64,000 bases of DNA from Apostichopus japonicus. Lineage: Eukaryota > Echinodermata > Holothuroidea > Aspidochirotida > Stichopodidae. Position 1 is the first letter of the stretch, and every line of letters starts with the position of its first letter. This document shows positions 48,201-59,589 of this stretch, one piece after another. Location of the stretch: the NCBI RefSeq assembly GCF_037975245.1, contig NC_092577.1, forward strand, positions 14,005,013 through 14,069,012, given 5' to 3'. The notes beneath the pieces are model-generated. The model ran no database searches and had not been told where the DNA came from. It worked only from the letters and a program-made list of their open reading frames with translations. The translations under genes were made by a program, and so were the position numbers.

Positions 48201-51200
48201 ACATGTTCCCATATCACTTGCTATTAACTGTGTCTTCCTGCTTCAAAGACAAACGACACTCACTCCTTCTTAACTACTGTGTGTTAATTGTTTAGAAGCT
48301 GTATCTACCGTCCCTGACATATATTGTACAGGAAACACGGTGTTCTCACAGATTATTTATCGCCAGGAAGGAATTTATTAATTACTTGGGCCTGCATAAA
48401 TGCCACATATATCCTGAAATGGTGAGGGCAGGACACCTTGTTCTCATTGTCAGTTGATAATGTCAGCAAAAAAATTGACCAGTTTGACATGCATCAAGTT
48501 TGCAGCCTGTACTGTATACTGTACAATGCAACTAAATATGGACATTGTTTCATAATCTAATAGGTACAGTATATATATTTATTTCATTACCTTGGTAGTT
48601 TCTTTCTTAAACTAACCTCTTTTGGTACAGTACAGTACAGTTAAAGTTCATTCTCATGATCCAAAAATAAGTAGGCAACTTTAAATAAGTTGTCTTGCTC
48701 TTAAATTAAATTTGTTGGAGATCTAGGTCAGCAATATTAAATGTTTTAGTGTACATGTGGTGTAGTGAATTCAACATACTGGATGGTACAGACTTATCGT
48801 ACACATGTATATAGAGTATATGACTTTGTAAAAATGTACACTTAAGTTTTAAAAAGGAAGACAAATTCCTGGAAATTTTTGCATTGTTAGAAAATTAGAA
48901 GTGAATGAAGGGTGGAGGAGGACCACTTTGCATTCAGCCTAACAGGGGTAGGGGTAGGGGGGGCACAAACATGTGTTGGCCTATTTATGAAACATCTGTG
49001 GCAATAATCCTACTGTTATATGAGACTGGCAGAATATTGCATTGTGCTTCATGTGAGAAGGGAAATTAACTGTTACACCTACAGTACTGTACAGTACATA
49101 CAGTGTGGCTAGGGACTAGTACTATGGATAGACCTACAACATGCGTTGCTATGGAGGATCATAGCAAACTGTAGCAGTGTCAAGGGGCTTAAATTGCTAA
49201 CTGGAACATTACCAATATTTGGACAGGTCTGTGTAGATGAAGAAGTGCAGTTGTAGAGTAGAGACATGTACAATAAGTCTACTGTCGCAGTATTTCTTGA
49301 TAAATTGGGTACATTATGTTACAGTATATATATGCACTATTGTATAGGCCTAGAATTTCAACATTTTAGCCCCCTTGCCATGAATATATGCAAACTGCTT
49401 GAAATCAAATCAATTACCAGTTCCCACGGAAGTTTCCCTGAATTATCACACATCGGTTACTCTACTTCCGGGATAATTATAAGAGCTGCCCAATATTAAT
49501 TTGCTGATGCTAAAGCAATATAATATTAATTAATATTAAAGGGCACATACAATTACAGAAATCATGCAAACTTTTTGACCGACGATTGTTACCAGACAGT
49601 TTATCGTGAGTTTAAATGTTTCTAGATGTCTGCTGACAGAGATATGCAAGTGCCTCTTTTCCTTTTAAGTACTGGCAATTTGCAAACAATGATATCCACT
49701 GGCATTTAGCCAGGGAACAGCGTAGTCTGAATTTATTTTGAGGCGTGCGCGACGATAATTTGATACAAGGCCTATATATCTATACCGATGTTTGTTATTG
49801 CAGCATCCTCTTTTTCCTAACCTGGTACCTCAAATCCAAATTATGATTGTTGGTGTTGACCATGGCAGTCTAACTAAGTCTTGAAAAGGAATTTGTAAAC
49901 TGTAGAGCCTGCGGTAGTACTGTAGAAGTGTGCACTAGTTAGTTACCGCAGTATGCTACACACAGCAGTATAGTATATACAGTAGCTTGGATTAATTAGC
50001 TGGGACACTTATAATACAGTAACCATTAATCAGTGACTGCAAACTTTGTCCCTGGATATTAAATGAGTGGCATTTGTGTCTGATTTCCCTGAGACCGCTT
50101 TTCCCATGTGTGTCTAAATATAGCACTTAGTTTGGAGGTCAGGAAGTTTTGTTTATGTATATACTGTATGTAGTAGTGTGCAATTTTATTTTTCTAGTGT
50201 ACAAGTGTACATATACTGTATAATTTACAGTTAGGGATGTCCTTGTGCTGATTTTTCTTTTTTAACAAACAAGTACAATATGTATTGACATTGACACCTT
50301 GGGATGATTGGTACCAATTGCTTTATTGTGCAGTGTGGTAGAATTGATTTTTCCATTTGTGTATGTGCATGTGAACTATAATTTCATAAAATTTGTGATT
50401 TGGGCAATTCCATGAAAAAAAGTGGATATGGACCCAAAAAATTAAGGGTATATACTGTACATGTTGCAATTGACAGCTTATCATTGATCATACTGTATGT
50501 CAGGATCCCTGCCTTAGTCTCAAAGAAAGCTGAGGATCAAGGGGAAGAGGTATTGTAAGGGGGGCGGGGCAGGGACATAAGGGGGCAGGGATGGGATAGA
50601 GAGAAGGTAGGGTGGGTGTAGGGAGTGATGGGAGAGTGGGCAGTTACTGTACTAATTACTATAAGAGATCAATTCAGACTTACGGTATACATATATACAT
50701 GATGTAATATTATACAAGCAATTTGAATTAGGTACTGTAGGTAAAGTGCATCTGTCCTAATAGAGTATGTACTGTATATATGCATAGTAAACACACAGGA
50801 CATGGTGAAATGTGGAAACACAGTAATAGAGTGTGTACTGTATGCACAGTGAACACACAGGACTTGTTGAAATGTGGAAGCACACTAATAGAGTGTGTAC
50901 TGTATGCACAGTGAACACACAGGACTTGGTGAAATGTGGAAGCACACTAATAGAGTGTGTACTGTATGCACAGTGAACACACAGGACATGGTGAAATGTG
51001 GAAACACACTAATAGAGTGTGTAATATATGCACAGTGAACACACAGGACTTGGTGAAATGTGGAAACACACTAATAGAGTGTGTAATGTATGCACAGTGA
51101 ACACACAGGACTTGGTGAAATGTGGAAACACACTAATAGAGTGTGTAATGTATGCACAGTGAACACACAGGACTTGGTGAAATGTGGAAGCACACAGTTA

Positions 51201-54200
51201 ATAGAGTGTGTAATGTATGCACAGTGAACACACAGGACTTGGTGAAATGTGGAAGCACACTAATAGAGTGTGTAATGTATGCACAGTGAACACACAGGAC
51301 TTGTTGAAATGTGGAAGCACATCACCACTGTTGTTCTGTTTGCAGGCACATTATTTGATGGCAAGATTTGTTTCAATCACCAACATGTATGTCAGTAGAA
51401 CAAGATGTTTGCTTGCACTATAGTAGTGAGGCACTGAGGCAGTTTTTTCTTGCAATTTTAACTTCTCTTGTCAGGAAACACAGAGGGGCAGAAAGTAATG
51501 TAGGTTTGGTACATGATTATGGTACAAAGGATGACTGTTTAGGGTCATCAACCCAGACGTTCCAGAAAAGGGTAGACAGCTACTGAAGGGGCCCATCCTG
51601 CTTTATGTTTTTACTCTGCTACATTAAAGGGTGTGAAGACCTAGTTTGACCTAGCTTTGAATGAGGTGTAACAGAAGTGTTAAACACCACCATCCAAGGG
51701 CGGCGGAAGCACTTTAAATCTGGGGGGGCACCGACATCAAAGGGCACTTTGCAGAAATTCGATTGGACTGATGCAGCCTTATATTTAGTACCCTTTATAA
51801 CTCTTATTGTACTAACTTATTTGCGTATACACATCACTCCATCAACGTCCTGCACCCCCCCCCCCCCTCAAGGAAAATATGCATACTAGCACTGCAATAT
51901 CCAATGTGCAAATTGGGAAGCAAGGAACAAGTTTTCTTTTGAGACAAAATGAGGTGAAAACATGCTAGTTGCTAATGTAGGAATCTTCCGAATTAGAGTT
52001 TATTTCTTGTTAATATCCTAATAATTTTTTTCCATTCACAGAAATTCATTAAAAGTCAGGGGCGTATAGCCAGGATTTGCAAAGTTGTATGCACGACTAT
52101 CTGAGCGGAGCGCCACCTTCGGTTGGCGCGGAGCGTACAAGAAAATTTTTGGTTTTACAAACCCCTCAGATGGCCGGAAACGGCCCTTCCCGAGTGTTCA
52201 TTCTGGTTCCCTGGCCTAAATTTTTATGTAGAAAAAGGGCACATTTTTAACCTGAGGAAAAGTGGGGGGGCACGTGCCCCCTGTGCCCCCCCGGTTCCGC
52301 CGCCCTTGCCACCATCGATCCCAGAATATACACACACAGCTTGCTACCTTCGGTAATTAAACATTAGTGTACAATCAGTACATACAGCTGCGGTCAATAC
52401 CCACAGCACAGTATACAAACGATACAGTAATGGACATCTCAGGTCCAGCTAAAGATAACAAGGTATCACGTTTCATTACTGTCTGCATTTTGTAGCAACA
52501 CAAACAAAACGTCATTTGCAAGCAACAGAAAATTTACTTTTTCAGATGGCCGCACACGGTTTGGGGTGAGTCTTCAATGCCTTAAATTGATAGATATAAT
52601 AAAAAAAAAAGAAAAAAAAGGAAGAGAAAACAGAGTTACAAAATATCTTTAGCTTGTACAGTAGCCTGACAAACAGTATTTAAAGTTACTAATTAATTAT
52701 AATAACTCAATTAAAAAAAAAACAGTTTGCAAATATTTTAAAATGTGTAAAATATAAAAAAAAAATATATACAGACCTGCCCATTGAGCAGTACTGTATC
52801 TTAATGTATAAACAAATTGCATTTTGACATCAGTGAAATTGAATTGTGACCTGCCCATTACATGTGTACAGTGAAACCTTGAGCGTACTGTACAAGTTTA
52901 CATGTATCAAAAAATTGCATTGTGACATCAGTAATGAAAGTGTTCCCATGGTAACATTGACACTGTAACTGTGTTTCAATCAATTGATAATACTAGTGAT
53001 GTGACACAAACTTGTTACAGTACACATCAAACAATCAATTGTTCTGCCCACATTTTGGTTGCATGCATGTATGCATGCCACAGGCATAATAAGTATTACT
53101 ATGCCCTCTTTGTAAACTGTTAACAGAGAAACCAATTTTAAATTGAAGGTGCAGCCAGACGAATTAAAGGTAGATTCTTCCTTTCATACAATAGTGTAAC
53201 TGTTCTGTTCTGTTCTTTTACCCTGCTACACAAAATTTGAACTCACCACTGTAACACCTGTATTGTGAGTTTGTTGAATATATGGTAGCTGTGGGAATTT
53301 ATTGTAACATATATCCATGGTAACAAGGTCAACTATCCCCCCCCCCCCACCCCTCTATGAAGCAACTGTTTAGAGCAGTAACAGTATTATACACTAGTTA
53401 TTCCTACAGAACAGTATGTATTACTGGCTAGGGTGTATTAATATACAAACTGTGGCACAGTGGGTAGTACTGTAGCACTGTGTACTACAGTTCTAAACAT
53501 GTTTCCAGGGTGAAATCAAATTTTATGACTACTGGATACCTTTACAGGGAACCGATACAATACAACATGTATGCATCATGATTATCTCAAAGTAAAATAC
53601 CTCCATGGTTCAGTAACAATATTACGCTCCAGATGTTGATCCTAATTAGTGTGAATGTTATATAGTGTTGTCACTTGTTACAGATCTGTGTTTCACACAC
53701 AAACATAACATTACCTTCCCCCTTGTCACAAGCAAATCGAGGGTAGATCATACAAAGTGTGTACAGTAGGCCTATGCGGCCATGTACTGTAGTTTAAGGC
53801 GGTAGTCAGTAGTTGTCATGGTAACATAATATATGCATTACAGTAATTTCATAACATCCTGTCTGTCTATCTGTCTGTCTGTGTGTTTCATTATCTCAGA
53901 TATCTCCCCCACTATTGCATTCCTTTGTAACCTGGTCAGGTGACACGTGGCTTCCTTTGCTGTTAGGCATCTAGCATGGCTTGCGTGTAAATGGATTTAG
54001 CTGGCTGAATAAAAACAATGCCCATTCAATCAAGAGGCCTCTGAAACAGAACGTGTGGGACATGCCACCATGCATACATGTGTCTTGGAAAGGTCAACTG
54101 TTTTTGTCTCCCAAGCTTTTTCTCAAAAGAATTATTTCAAGTTGGTGCTGATTCACCAAGGCCCGCTGCTATAGAATAATATGAGTCAACAGTGTATGTA

Positions 54201-57200
54201 TGTGAAGAAAAATTCCTCAGACTTGGTTACGGCACGTAGTTATAATATAAATATTACGTACGCATTTCAGATTCGCACACAAGTTATTTTGGCGTCAGTG
54301 GTTACTATCTAGATTTAATTTGTCTGATTTTTGATCAGAGGATTTCAGGTTTAAAGTTAATTTTTGTATTCGACTGCTCACACACTGTAGTGTCCTAGTG
54401 CCTGCTGTAAGTGCACTAGGCTACAAAATATCTGTTATTTGTACAGAGCTCTTAAACGGTGTACACAGCTAATCTTTGTCTATACTTTCACTGGATCTGA
54501 GTGCCAGAGGTGAACTTTCTAAAGTTTTTGATCTTTTTCTTACAGGACATAGTTTTCTGTTAAGTTTACCATATATGTACATCATATCCTTTTCCCATCT
54601 ACTGTACGTGGCTTGTGAGTGATATTGGCTGAACTTGTGATTATTTCAGTTTATTTATTCCAGCAAAATCCCAGCATGATCAGTGATGAAATTAGAAAAA
54701 CATAAAAATGTTGCAAGTGAAAGAAATTTAAAATGTTGCATGAAAATTTTGTGGGACACAAAATTTTTCGTATGGGATCGATTTGTAACACTCTGACAAG
54801 AAGTACTGTAGACAAACCTTTATTCAAGACGGTTATTTGACTAGAAGGTTAAGGACAGTATGTACAGTACTGTACAGTAGTTGGTCATAGGGTAAAGAGT
54901 ATACAATTTACAAACAACCTACATGTAACACATTTAAAGGAATATTTCAATGGCTGTACATAGATGCAATTTTCTGCATCTTCAGGTCAAATCACATTCT
55001 CATGAATTGTATTTTGTTTTGCAAAGAAATGTAATTTTTCAAGTTTGCTGACCAGTACAGTATTTTGTGAAATTATGCATCTGGCCACAACAGAGTGAAT
55101 GATGTCATCGTAGCAATTTTCACTTGAAGGCTGGCTCTTTTTGCGTTTCTCTTTAATATTTAACCCACTCATTTCAACAAGGACATTATATTAGAAAATT
55201 CAAGCTGTTGAAATACCGCACATTTGCCATTATGACATCATAGAACTCCTACAGGGATGTAAGTCTTCCGTATTTTTACGGAAATCCGGTTTTTTTTTTA
55301 ATTCCAATAAGTCTTCCGTATTTTTACGGAAATCCGTTTTTTTTTTTAATTCCAATAAAGTTCCACAAAATTGTACAAATATCAAAGACACAACGCGGCA
55401 AAAATGCCTGGCCCGTTGCAGCAAGCTAACTTCAATTTTCACTCATCGATCACTCAAAATACCATTTCCAGTTTCGCATCATCGCATTGCACTGTACAAC
55501 ATTGTGCCATGTGAATATCGTTGCGTACGTGCGAACTTCAAATCGCTATAGCTCATTTCTGTCGTTGAAAAACGTTGCCTAATTCATGTTGATTGGACTG
55601 CTAATTAATATCTTCGTAACTGCTGGTGCTCGACATAAGTTTTGGAATTAACGCTTGTGATATTTGTGAGCGGCGAAAATCTACGGGATACGCATATGAA
55701 AGTCGATATTTGTGATCGCATTCGAATGTGAGACTGTTTTTTATTCCGTAGTTCGCTGCGACGTATTCGTAACTTTGAGCTAGCCTAACATAACGATAGT
55801 GTGTAAGTAGTAAGAACTAGGGGTAGGATGTGTTAGCGCTAATACTTCTGAGCTAGCCTAACATAACGATAGTGTGTAAGTAGTCAGAGCTAGGAGCAGG
55901 ATGTGTTAGGACGGCATTCACCTGGGGTCTCCGAATATTTTTCCGGTTTTTTTTTTGGGCTGCACTTACATCCCTGCTCCTAGTACTGTGATCTACTCCA
56001 AGAAAGAATCCAGTGTTTAACCAGCCAAAAAAGGCTACAATCAATCAGCCATATCTCACATAACGGAAAGTTTTAGACCAAAACGCTCACAGCGAAAACT
56101 AAGAATTGCCTTTGCAGCAAGCACCTCTTTGCGGTTTTTCTGCTGACCTACTTTTTCCCCGCTGCTCTGTGGACAATCACGCGACGGCGGAGAGCGTCAG
56201 GGACTGTTCCATTATACATTAGGGGGTTAATACCAATGTGATACTAGGCCGAACCCCACTACGACTTGTACTTGAATTAGTCTATAGGCTACAGTATGAC
56301 TAATACTGTTTTATACGCAGCTAGTATAGACATTACACTGTAAGGCTATATTGCGTGCTAAACAGTACAGAACTATAGTCTTTAGAACAACTACGTACCC
56401 CACAAACTGTGGTTTGGTACGCTCCAACTTAGTCGTTTCATCGCGTGGTCAGAAACAGGTTCAAAAGGATACAGAAAATGTCACTTTGGAGGTATTATTT
56501 TCAACCGAAATTACAATTAAATGAATAAATAAAGTCTTCTGAAAGTTAGTGAGAAGCATTTTGAGTTAAATCTAACAATAACTCAAGATATCACAATCAA
56601 ACGACAACACTTCTTGAATGCACATTCACCAACGTGTGCTGAGTACAGTATTGTGACGTCATGTCGATTGAGAACAAAGGGAAACAGAAGGAATATCCCT
56701 GATTTCTTTATAGTTTGCAATTTGGCGTTAGGTTCTCATTGGTCAATTTAGTTAAGAATCGGTAGAAAACGTGATGAATATTCATAGTTTAATTTACCGT
56801 TTGAACTGGGATTTTAGGACTTCGCAAACAAAAGTTACGGGGCAAAAATAGCCCACACAGTGCGGAAAAACTAGGGTTTTCAAGTGTACTCTCATTGAAA
56901 ATATCCTAAAATCACTTTTTTAATTAAAAATTGGCGTAAGGTTACCAAAATATATATGGATTAAGGCATACACCACCAGAAAGCTAACAGTTTAAGCTTT
57001 CAAAATGTGGATGGTCCAAAATGATTGACTAAATACACATGAAGATACAGGTCAAAACACACACAAAATGGCTCTTGCGCTACACAGTTAAGGACCCTCT
57101 CGGAGTGCCGTGAGCGCTATGTTCCGTTATGAATCGATGGGGACAATATTGAGATGGGTTTTCGACTAGCAGTGTGAAATGTTTTCTTCTGCCACTGGAA

Positions 57201-58897
57201 TACAGTATGCACTTACCCCTTCAAAGGTATTAGATCACAGAAAATGTTGAGCTTTGGTGAACATCTTAGCAGTATGCATACTGTATTGCATTGGCTCTAA
57301 AATTGTCTTCCTTACTGTTGTCATGAATAAGGCAATGGAACAACAATTTACCAAATTTTGAACTTTCGTAGCCAACTTAATGACCAGTTTGCTCTTTCGT
57401 TTTTGTTTTCCTCAGGTTTTCCGAGAAAAGATTTTTCACACCCCACCCACGGAAGAACGCATGAGACAAGGCATGGATTTCTTTGACTCTCAGCATCCAT
57501 TCTTCAATCAGAATCAAACCTTGAACCGACAGAGGTTTCCAACGATCAACCGAAGAGCCCAGACCCCCATGACCGAAGAATGGTTCCGGCGAGGTGGTGG
57601 AAGCGTGAGTCCAAGCCAGATCAGAAGGCACAATCTCCAACAGCAACAGTACGGTGAACCGAGAGGCGATAACTCGGACCGAGCCCCAGGCAGTCCAGGA
57701 CAGTCCCGTAGGATCCCCATCATGGTGGCGGACGGACAGGGCGGTTTCCGAACGCTGGAGAAGGACAGGAATTTAGCCGAAGAGAGGAATAGTCCGTCTT
57801 CCCCGTCCAGACACCAAGGAGAGCCAATGTTCGAGAGACAGTCCTTGTACAACAGACAACCTCAGCAGATGGACACGTCATCGTCATCCTCGTATCAGCA
57901 GCCTCATCACCTTGACAGGCAAACCTCAAGAGACAGTACCTGGTCTCCTCCTCAGAGGATGAGCCACCAGAGGCAACAGAGAGGAGGATTTAATAACAGG
58001 GTGGTAAACGACTCGGAGGAAATCAAGCCAAAGACATTTAATATTCCCATCCAAATCGAAGGACAGGGTCGGGAATGCTTCGTCAAGGACGAGCCTCCGT
58101 CGGAGGACGAGGGTTACAGCCAAGACGACTGTTCCTCTCAGACGGAAGACGAAAACAGAAACATCACGGATCCCAAGGAAACCGCCGCCATCATCAAGGA
58201 CAACTATAAGAATGTGAAAAATATGCCAAGGTTCGTCAGTGAGGCTCACTTCCCGACGTTGAGAAGGGAAGAGGAGGAGAGGAGGAAGAATGTTAATTCA
58301 GACGGCATCGTGAACTTCGTCAATAACGAGGATAAGGGTGAAAGTAAAAAGAGTGGGCAGATCGATCACGAGAAATTCAAACAGTTGCCAGAAGCGGACT
58401 ACCCATTTCCTGAAGTTTCCATGCCGACGGATCGTAAGGATGAGAAAAAAAGAGATGCACAGTCCGTCAGCTCGACCCCCGAGAAAGAGAGGACGACCTC
58501 GCCGAGCGAAAAGGAAAAGGACGAGAGAACTCCCATACCGATGCCGGCGCCCCCAGCGCCCGACAGAGAGGACAGCAACCCATCTGGATCAGAGAAGGAG
58601 AGCGCCAAGAGTAGCGATTCCGAAACCGACAGCCAGTCAGCTCCGCAAGTCACACCTCTTGAGAAGATCGCCAAGATAGCGTCCTCCATTGCGGAACTGG
58701 GCAGGGACGTGCAGAGATTCGAAGGCCGGGAGAAGACGAAAGAATACCGCCGAATCGAAGAGTACTTAATGAGAGCCCTCTTATCGTTGGACAAGATAGA
58801 CACACAGGGAGATGTGACCATTCGTACGGAGAGGAAGAAGGCTGTTCAGAGCGCTCAGACCTACCTCAGCCAGTTGGAGAAGCAGGTCAAGAAATGA
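45074..58897 (+). CDS. BAG3: BAG family molecular chaperone regulator 3 (WW + BAG domain co-chaperone)
   Basis: Two coding exons, 45074-45253 and 57416-58897, join in phase 0 to give 553 aa (human 575). Residues 14-49 form a WW domain ([20 protein letters not shown] to TDPRP). Two IPV-type motifs follow: RRIPIMV (160-162) and FNIPIQI (270-272), the sites that bind small heat-shock proteins such as HSPB8 in BAG3. A long polar, Gln/Ser/Glu-rich linker includes [10 protein letters not shown]. The C-terminal BAG domain (about 473-553) contains [20 protein letters not shown] and LLSLDKID, the helices that bind the HSP70 ATPase domain. The protein ends just after the BAG domain, without the human C-terminal tail. 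The WW domain has Phe44 where the second signature Trp is expected. Role inferred from the family: chaperone-assisted selective autophagy and stress response. Confidence 0.95.
46637..46735 (-). repeat. Shared hairpin module, copy M5
   Basis: GCGGAGCGCCACCATTGGTT then GGCGCGCAGCGTACAAG, GAAAATTTCTGG, CAGATCACCGGAAATGGC. In element E, about 60 bp from its left end. Confidence 0.9.
47549..47640 (-). repeat. Shared hairpin module, diverged copy M6
   Basis: AGCGCCACCATAAGTTGTAG, GCGCAAAAGAAAATTTTCG, CAGATCGCTGGAAATGGC. The hairpin arms are eroded. Confidence 0.8.
50759..51322 (+). repeat. 62-bp minisatellite x 9 in BAG3 intron 1
   Basis: Unit contains TAATAGAGTGTGTACTGTAT, GCACAGTGAACACACAGGAC and TTGGTGAAATGTGGAA. 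Highly similar copies. No spacer-repeat alternation, so not a CRISPR. Confidence 0.95.
51695..52308 (-). mobile_element. hAT-like element D (inverse copy of C) nested in the TTAA element
   Basis: Ends CAAGGGCGGCGGAAGC and GGTTCCGCCGCCCTTG. CCACCATC is duplicated exactly (51687-51694, 52309-52316), and the empty site CACCACCATCGATTCCAG is visible in copy 2 near 32128. Confidence 0.95.
52095..52200 (-). repeat. Shared hairpin module, copy M7
   Basis: CTATCTGAGCGGAGCGCCAC, TTCGGTTGGCGCGGAGCGTA, AAAATTTTTGG, CCCTCAGATGGCCGG. In element D. It is preceded by CAGGGGCGTATAGCCAGG (52060), which itself looks like a hAT terminus. Confidence 0.9.
55259..55359 (+). repeat. About 50-bp direct repeat x 2 with palindromic core
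   Basis: AAGTCTTCCGTATTTTTACG then GAAATCCG, a T-run and AATTCCAATAA, twice. CCGTATTTTTACGG can pair with itself. Confidence 0.9.
55777..55912 (+). repeat. About 72-bp direct duplication x 2
   Basis: GAGCTAGCCTAACATAACGA then TAGTGTGTAAGTAGT and AGGATGTGTTA occur twice. Confidence 0.88.
57416..58897 (+). CDS. BAG3: BAG3 final exon (IPI motifs, linker, BAG domain)
   Basis: Acceptor TTTTCCTCAG after a strong pyrimidine tract. 493 codons plus TGA at 58895-58897. Visibly higher GC and purine-rich codons than the surrounding intron. All minus-strand and frame-shifted ORFs here are shadows. Confidence 0.96.
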   Translation, partial: VFREKIFHTPPTEERMRQGMDFFDSQHPFFNQNQTLNRQRFPTINRRAQTPMTEEWFRRGGGSVSPSQIRRHNLQQQQYGEPRGDNSDRAPGSPGQSRRIPIMVADGQGGFRTLEKDRNLAEERNSPSSPSRHQGEPMFERQSLYNRQPQQMDTSSSSSYQQPHHLDRQTSRDSTWSPPQRMSHQRQQRGGFNNRVVNDSEEIKPKTFNIPIQIEGQGRECFVKDEPPSEDEGYSQDDCSSQTEDENRNITDPKETAAIIKDNYKNVKNMPRFVSEAHFPTLRREEEERRKNVNSDGIVNFVNNEDKGESKKSGQIDHEKFKQLPEADYPFPEVSMPTDRKDEKKRDAQSVSSTPEKERTTSPSEKEKDERTPIPMPAPPAPDREDSNPSGSEKESAKSSDSETDSQSAPQVTPLEKIAKIASSIAELGRDVQRFEGREKTKEYRRIEEYLMRALLSLDKIDTQGDVTIRTERKKAVQSAQTYLSQLEKQVKK

Positions 58898-59580
58898 AAC
58901 GTGTTGCCGAGCTCCCTCTCTCGGTACTTTCATTTTGTGTATCTTGACGGCATCGTCGCAGCAGACGAACCGAGGCCTTGGATATATACATGCATCACCC
59001 TCGTGGTATTTTAATGGGCCATGAGCCAATCGGATAGGATCTGTTAGGATGGTAATACAGTACAGATACCGATGATGAGCCAACATTGCCAACGTTAAAG
59101 TCCGTGAGATTCCGTCGATACGCACAAGTTATTGGAATGGGTTTTGAAAACATTGTTGAGCTGGCTTTTCTGAACAAGTAAAGATTTTGAACAGGGTTGT
59201 GTTTAGATTATGTGACAGTCCTCGTGACGGCCAGATATTTTTCGTGCTCGTGTAGGAAGTGATCGAGCTCTGTGCCAGCTGAAGAGGGTGCTGGAAGAAA
59301 AGAATTATTAAAAACTGTATAGATATGTTGTATTTATTACAAAAAAGTGCAAATTATTTTGACATAAGCCTTGTCATGTGTGTGGTATTAACCTGCCAAA
59401 ATATGACAGGATAAAGTTAATTAGTTATTTCTGTAAATTGATAAGTGATGAAATGAAATAGACCTTCTGAAATGACAGTTGAGAGTTTTAGGAAAATCTA
59501 ATGCCGACATTGTTTGAAATAAAAGAATAACAAATTATGTTTAACTTTTCAGAAATAAATGTAGGCAAAGAAGAAAATGA
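58898..59580 (+). other. BAG3: BAG3 3' UTR
   Basis: Noncoding sequence after the stop. AATAAA at 59518-59523 and again near 59553 are likely polyadenylation signals, followed by an A-run at 59580. Confidence 0.55.
59518..59523 (+). terminator. BAG3: Likely BAG3 polyadenylation signal
   Basis: AATAAA about 620 nt after the stop codon, with a second about 35 nt on. Confidence 0.45.
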
Positions 59581-59589
59581 AAAAAAAAA

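Larger units (their letters stand above)
51624..52585 (-). mobile_element. TTAA-flanked piggyBac-like element, copy 4, split by element D
   Basis: Starts TTAAAGGGTGTGAAGAC and ends GTCTTCAATGCC-TTAA. Excluding the 614-bp hAT-like insertion plus one target copy leaves about 340 bp, matching copies 1-3. Confidence 0.88.
45254..57415 (+). other. BAG3: BAG3 intron 1 (12.2 kb)
   Basis: Holds hAT-like elements D and E, a piggyBac-like copy, a 62-bp minisatellite and smaller duplications, listed separately. I found no further exon with both splice sites and a conserved frame. 47830-50750 and 52590-55250 are otherwise featureless, AT-rich, with frequent GTACTGTACAGTAC-like words. Confidence 0.75.

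Noticed and set aside
50759-51322. CRISPR-like array
   Set aside because: Units are contiguous with no unique spacers, and the window is animal DNA.
57377-59177. Minus-strand and alternative-frame ORFs over BAG3
   Set aside because: Shadows of the BAG3 coding exon; no domains.
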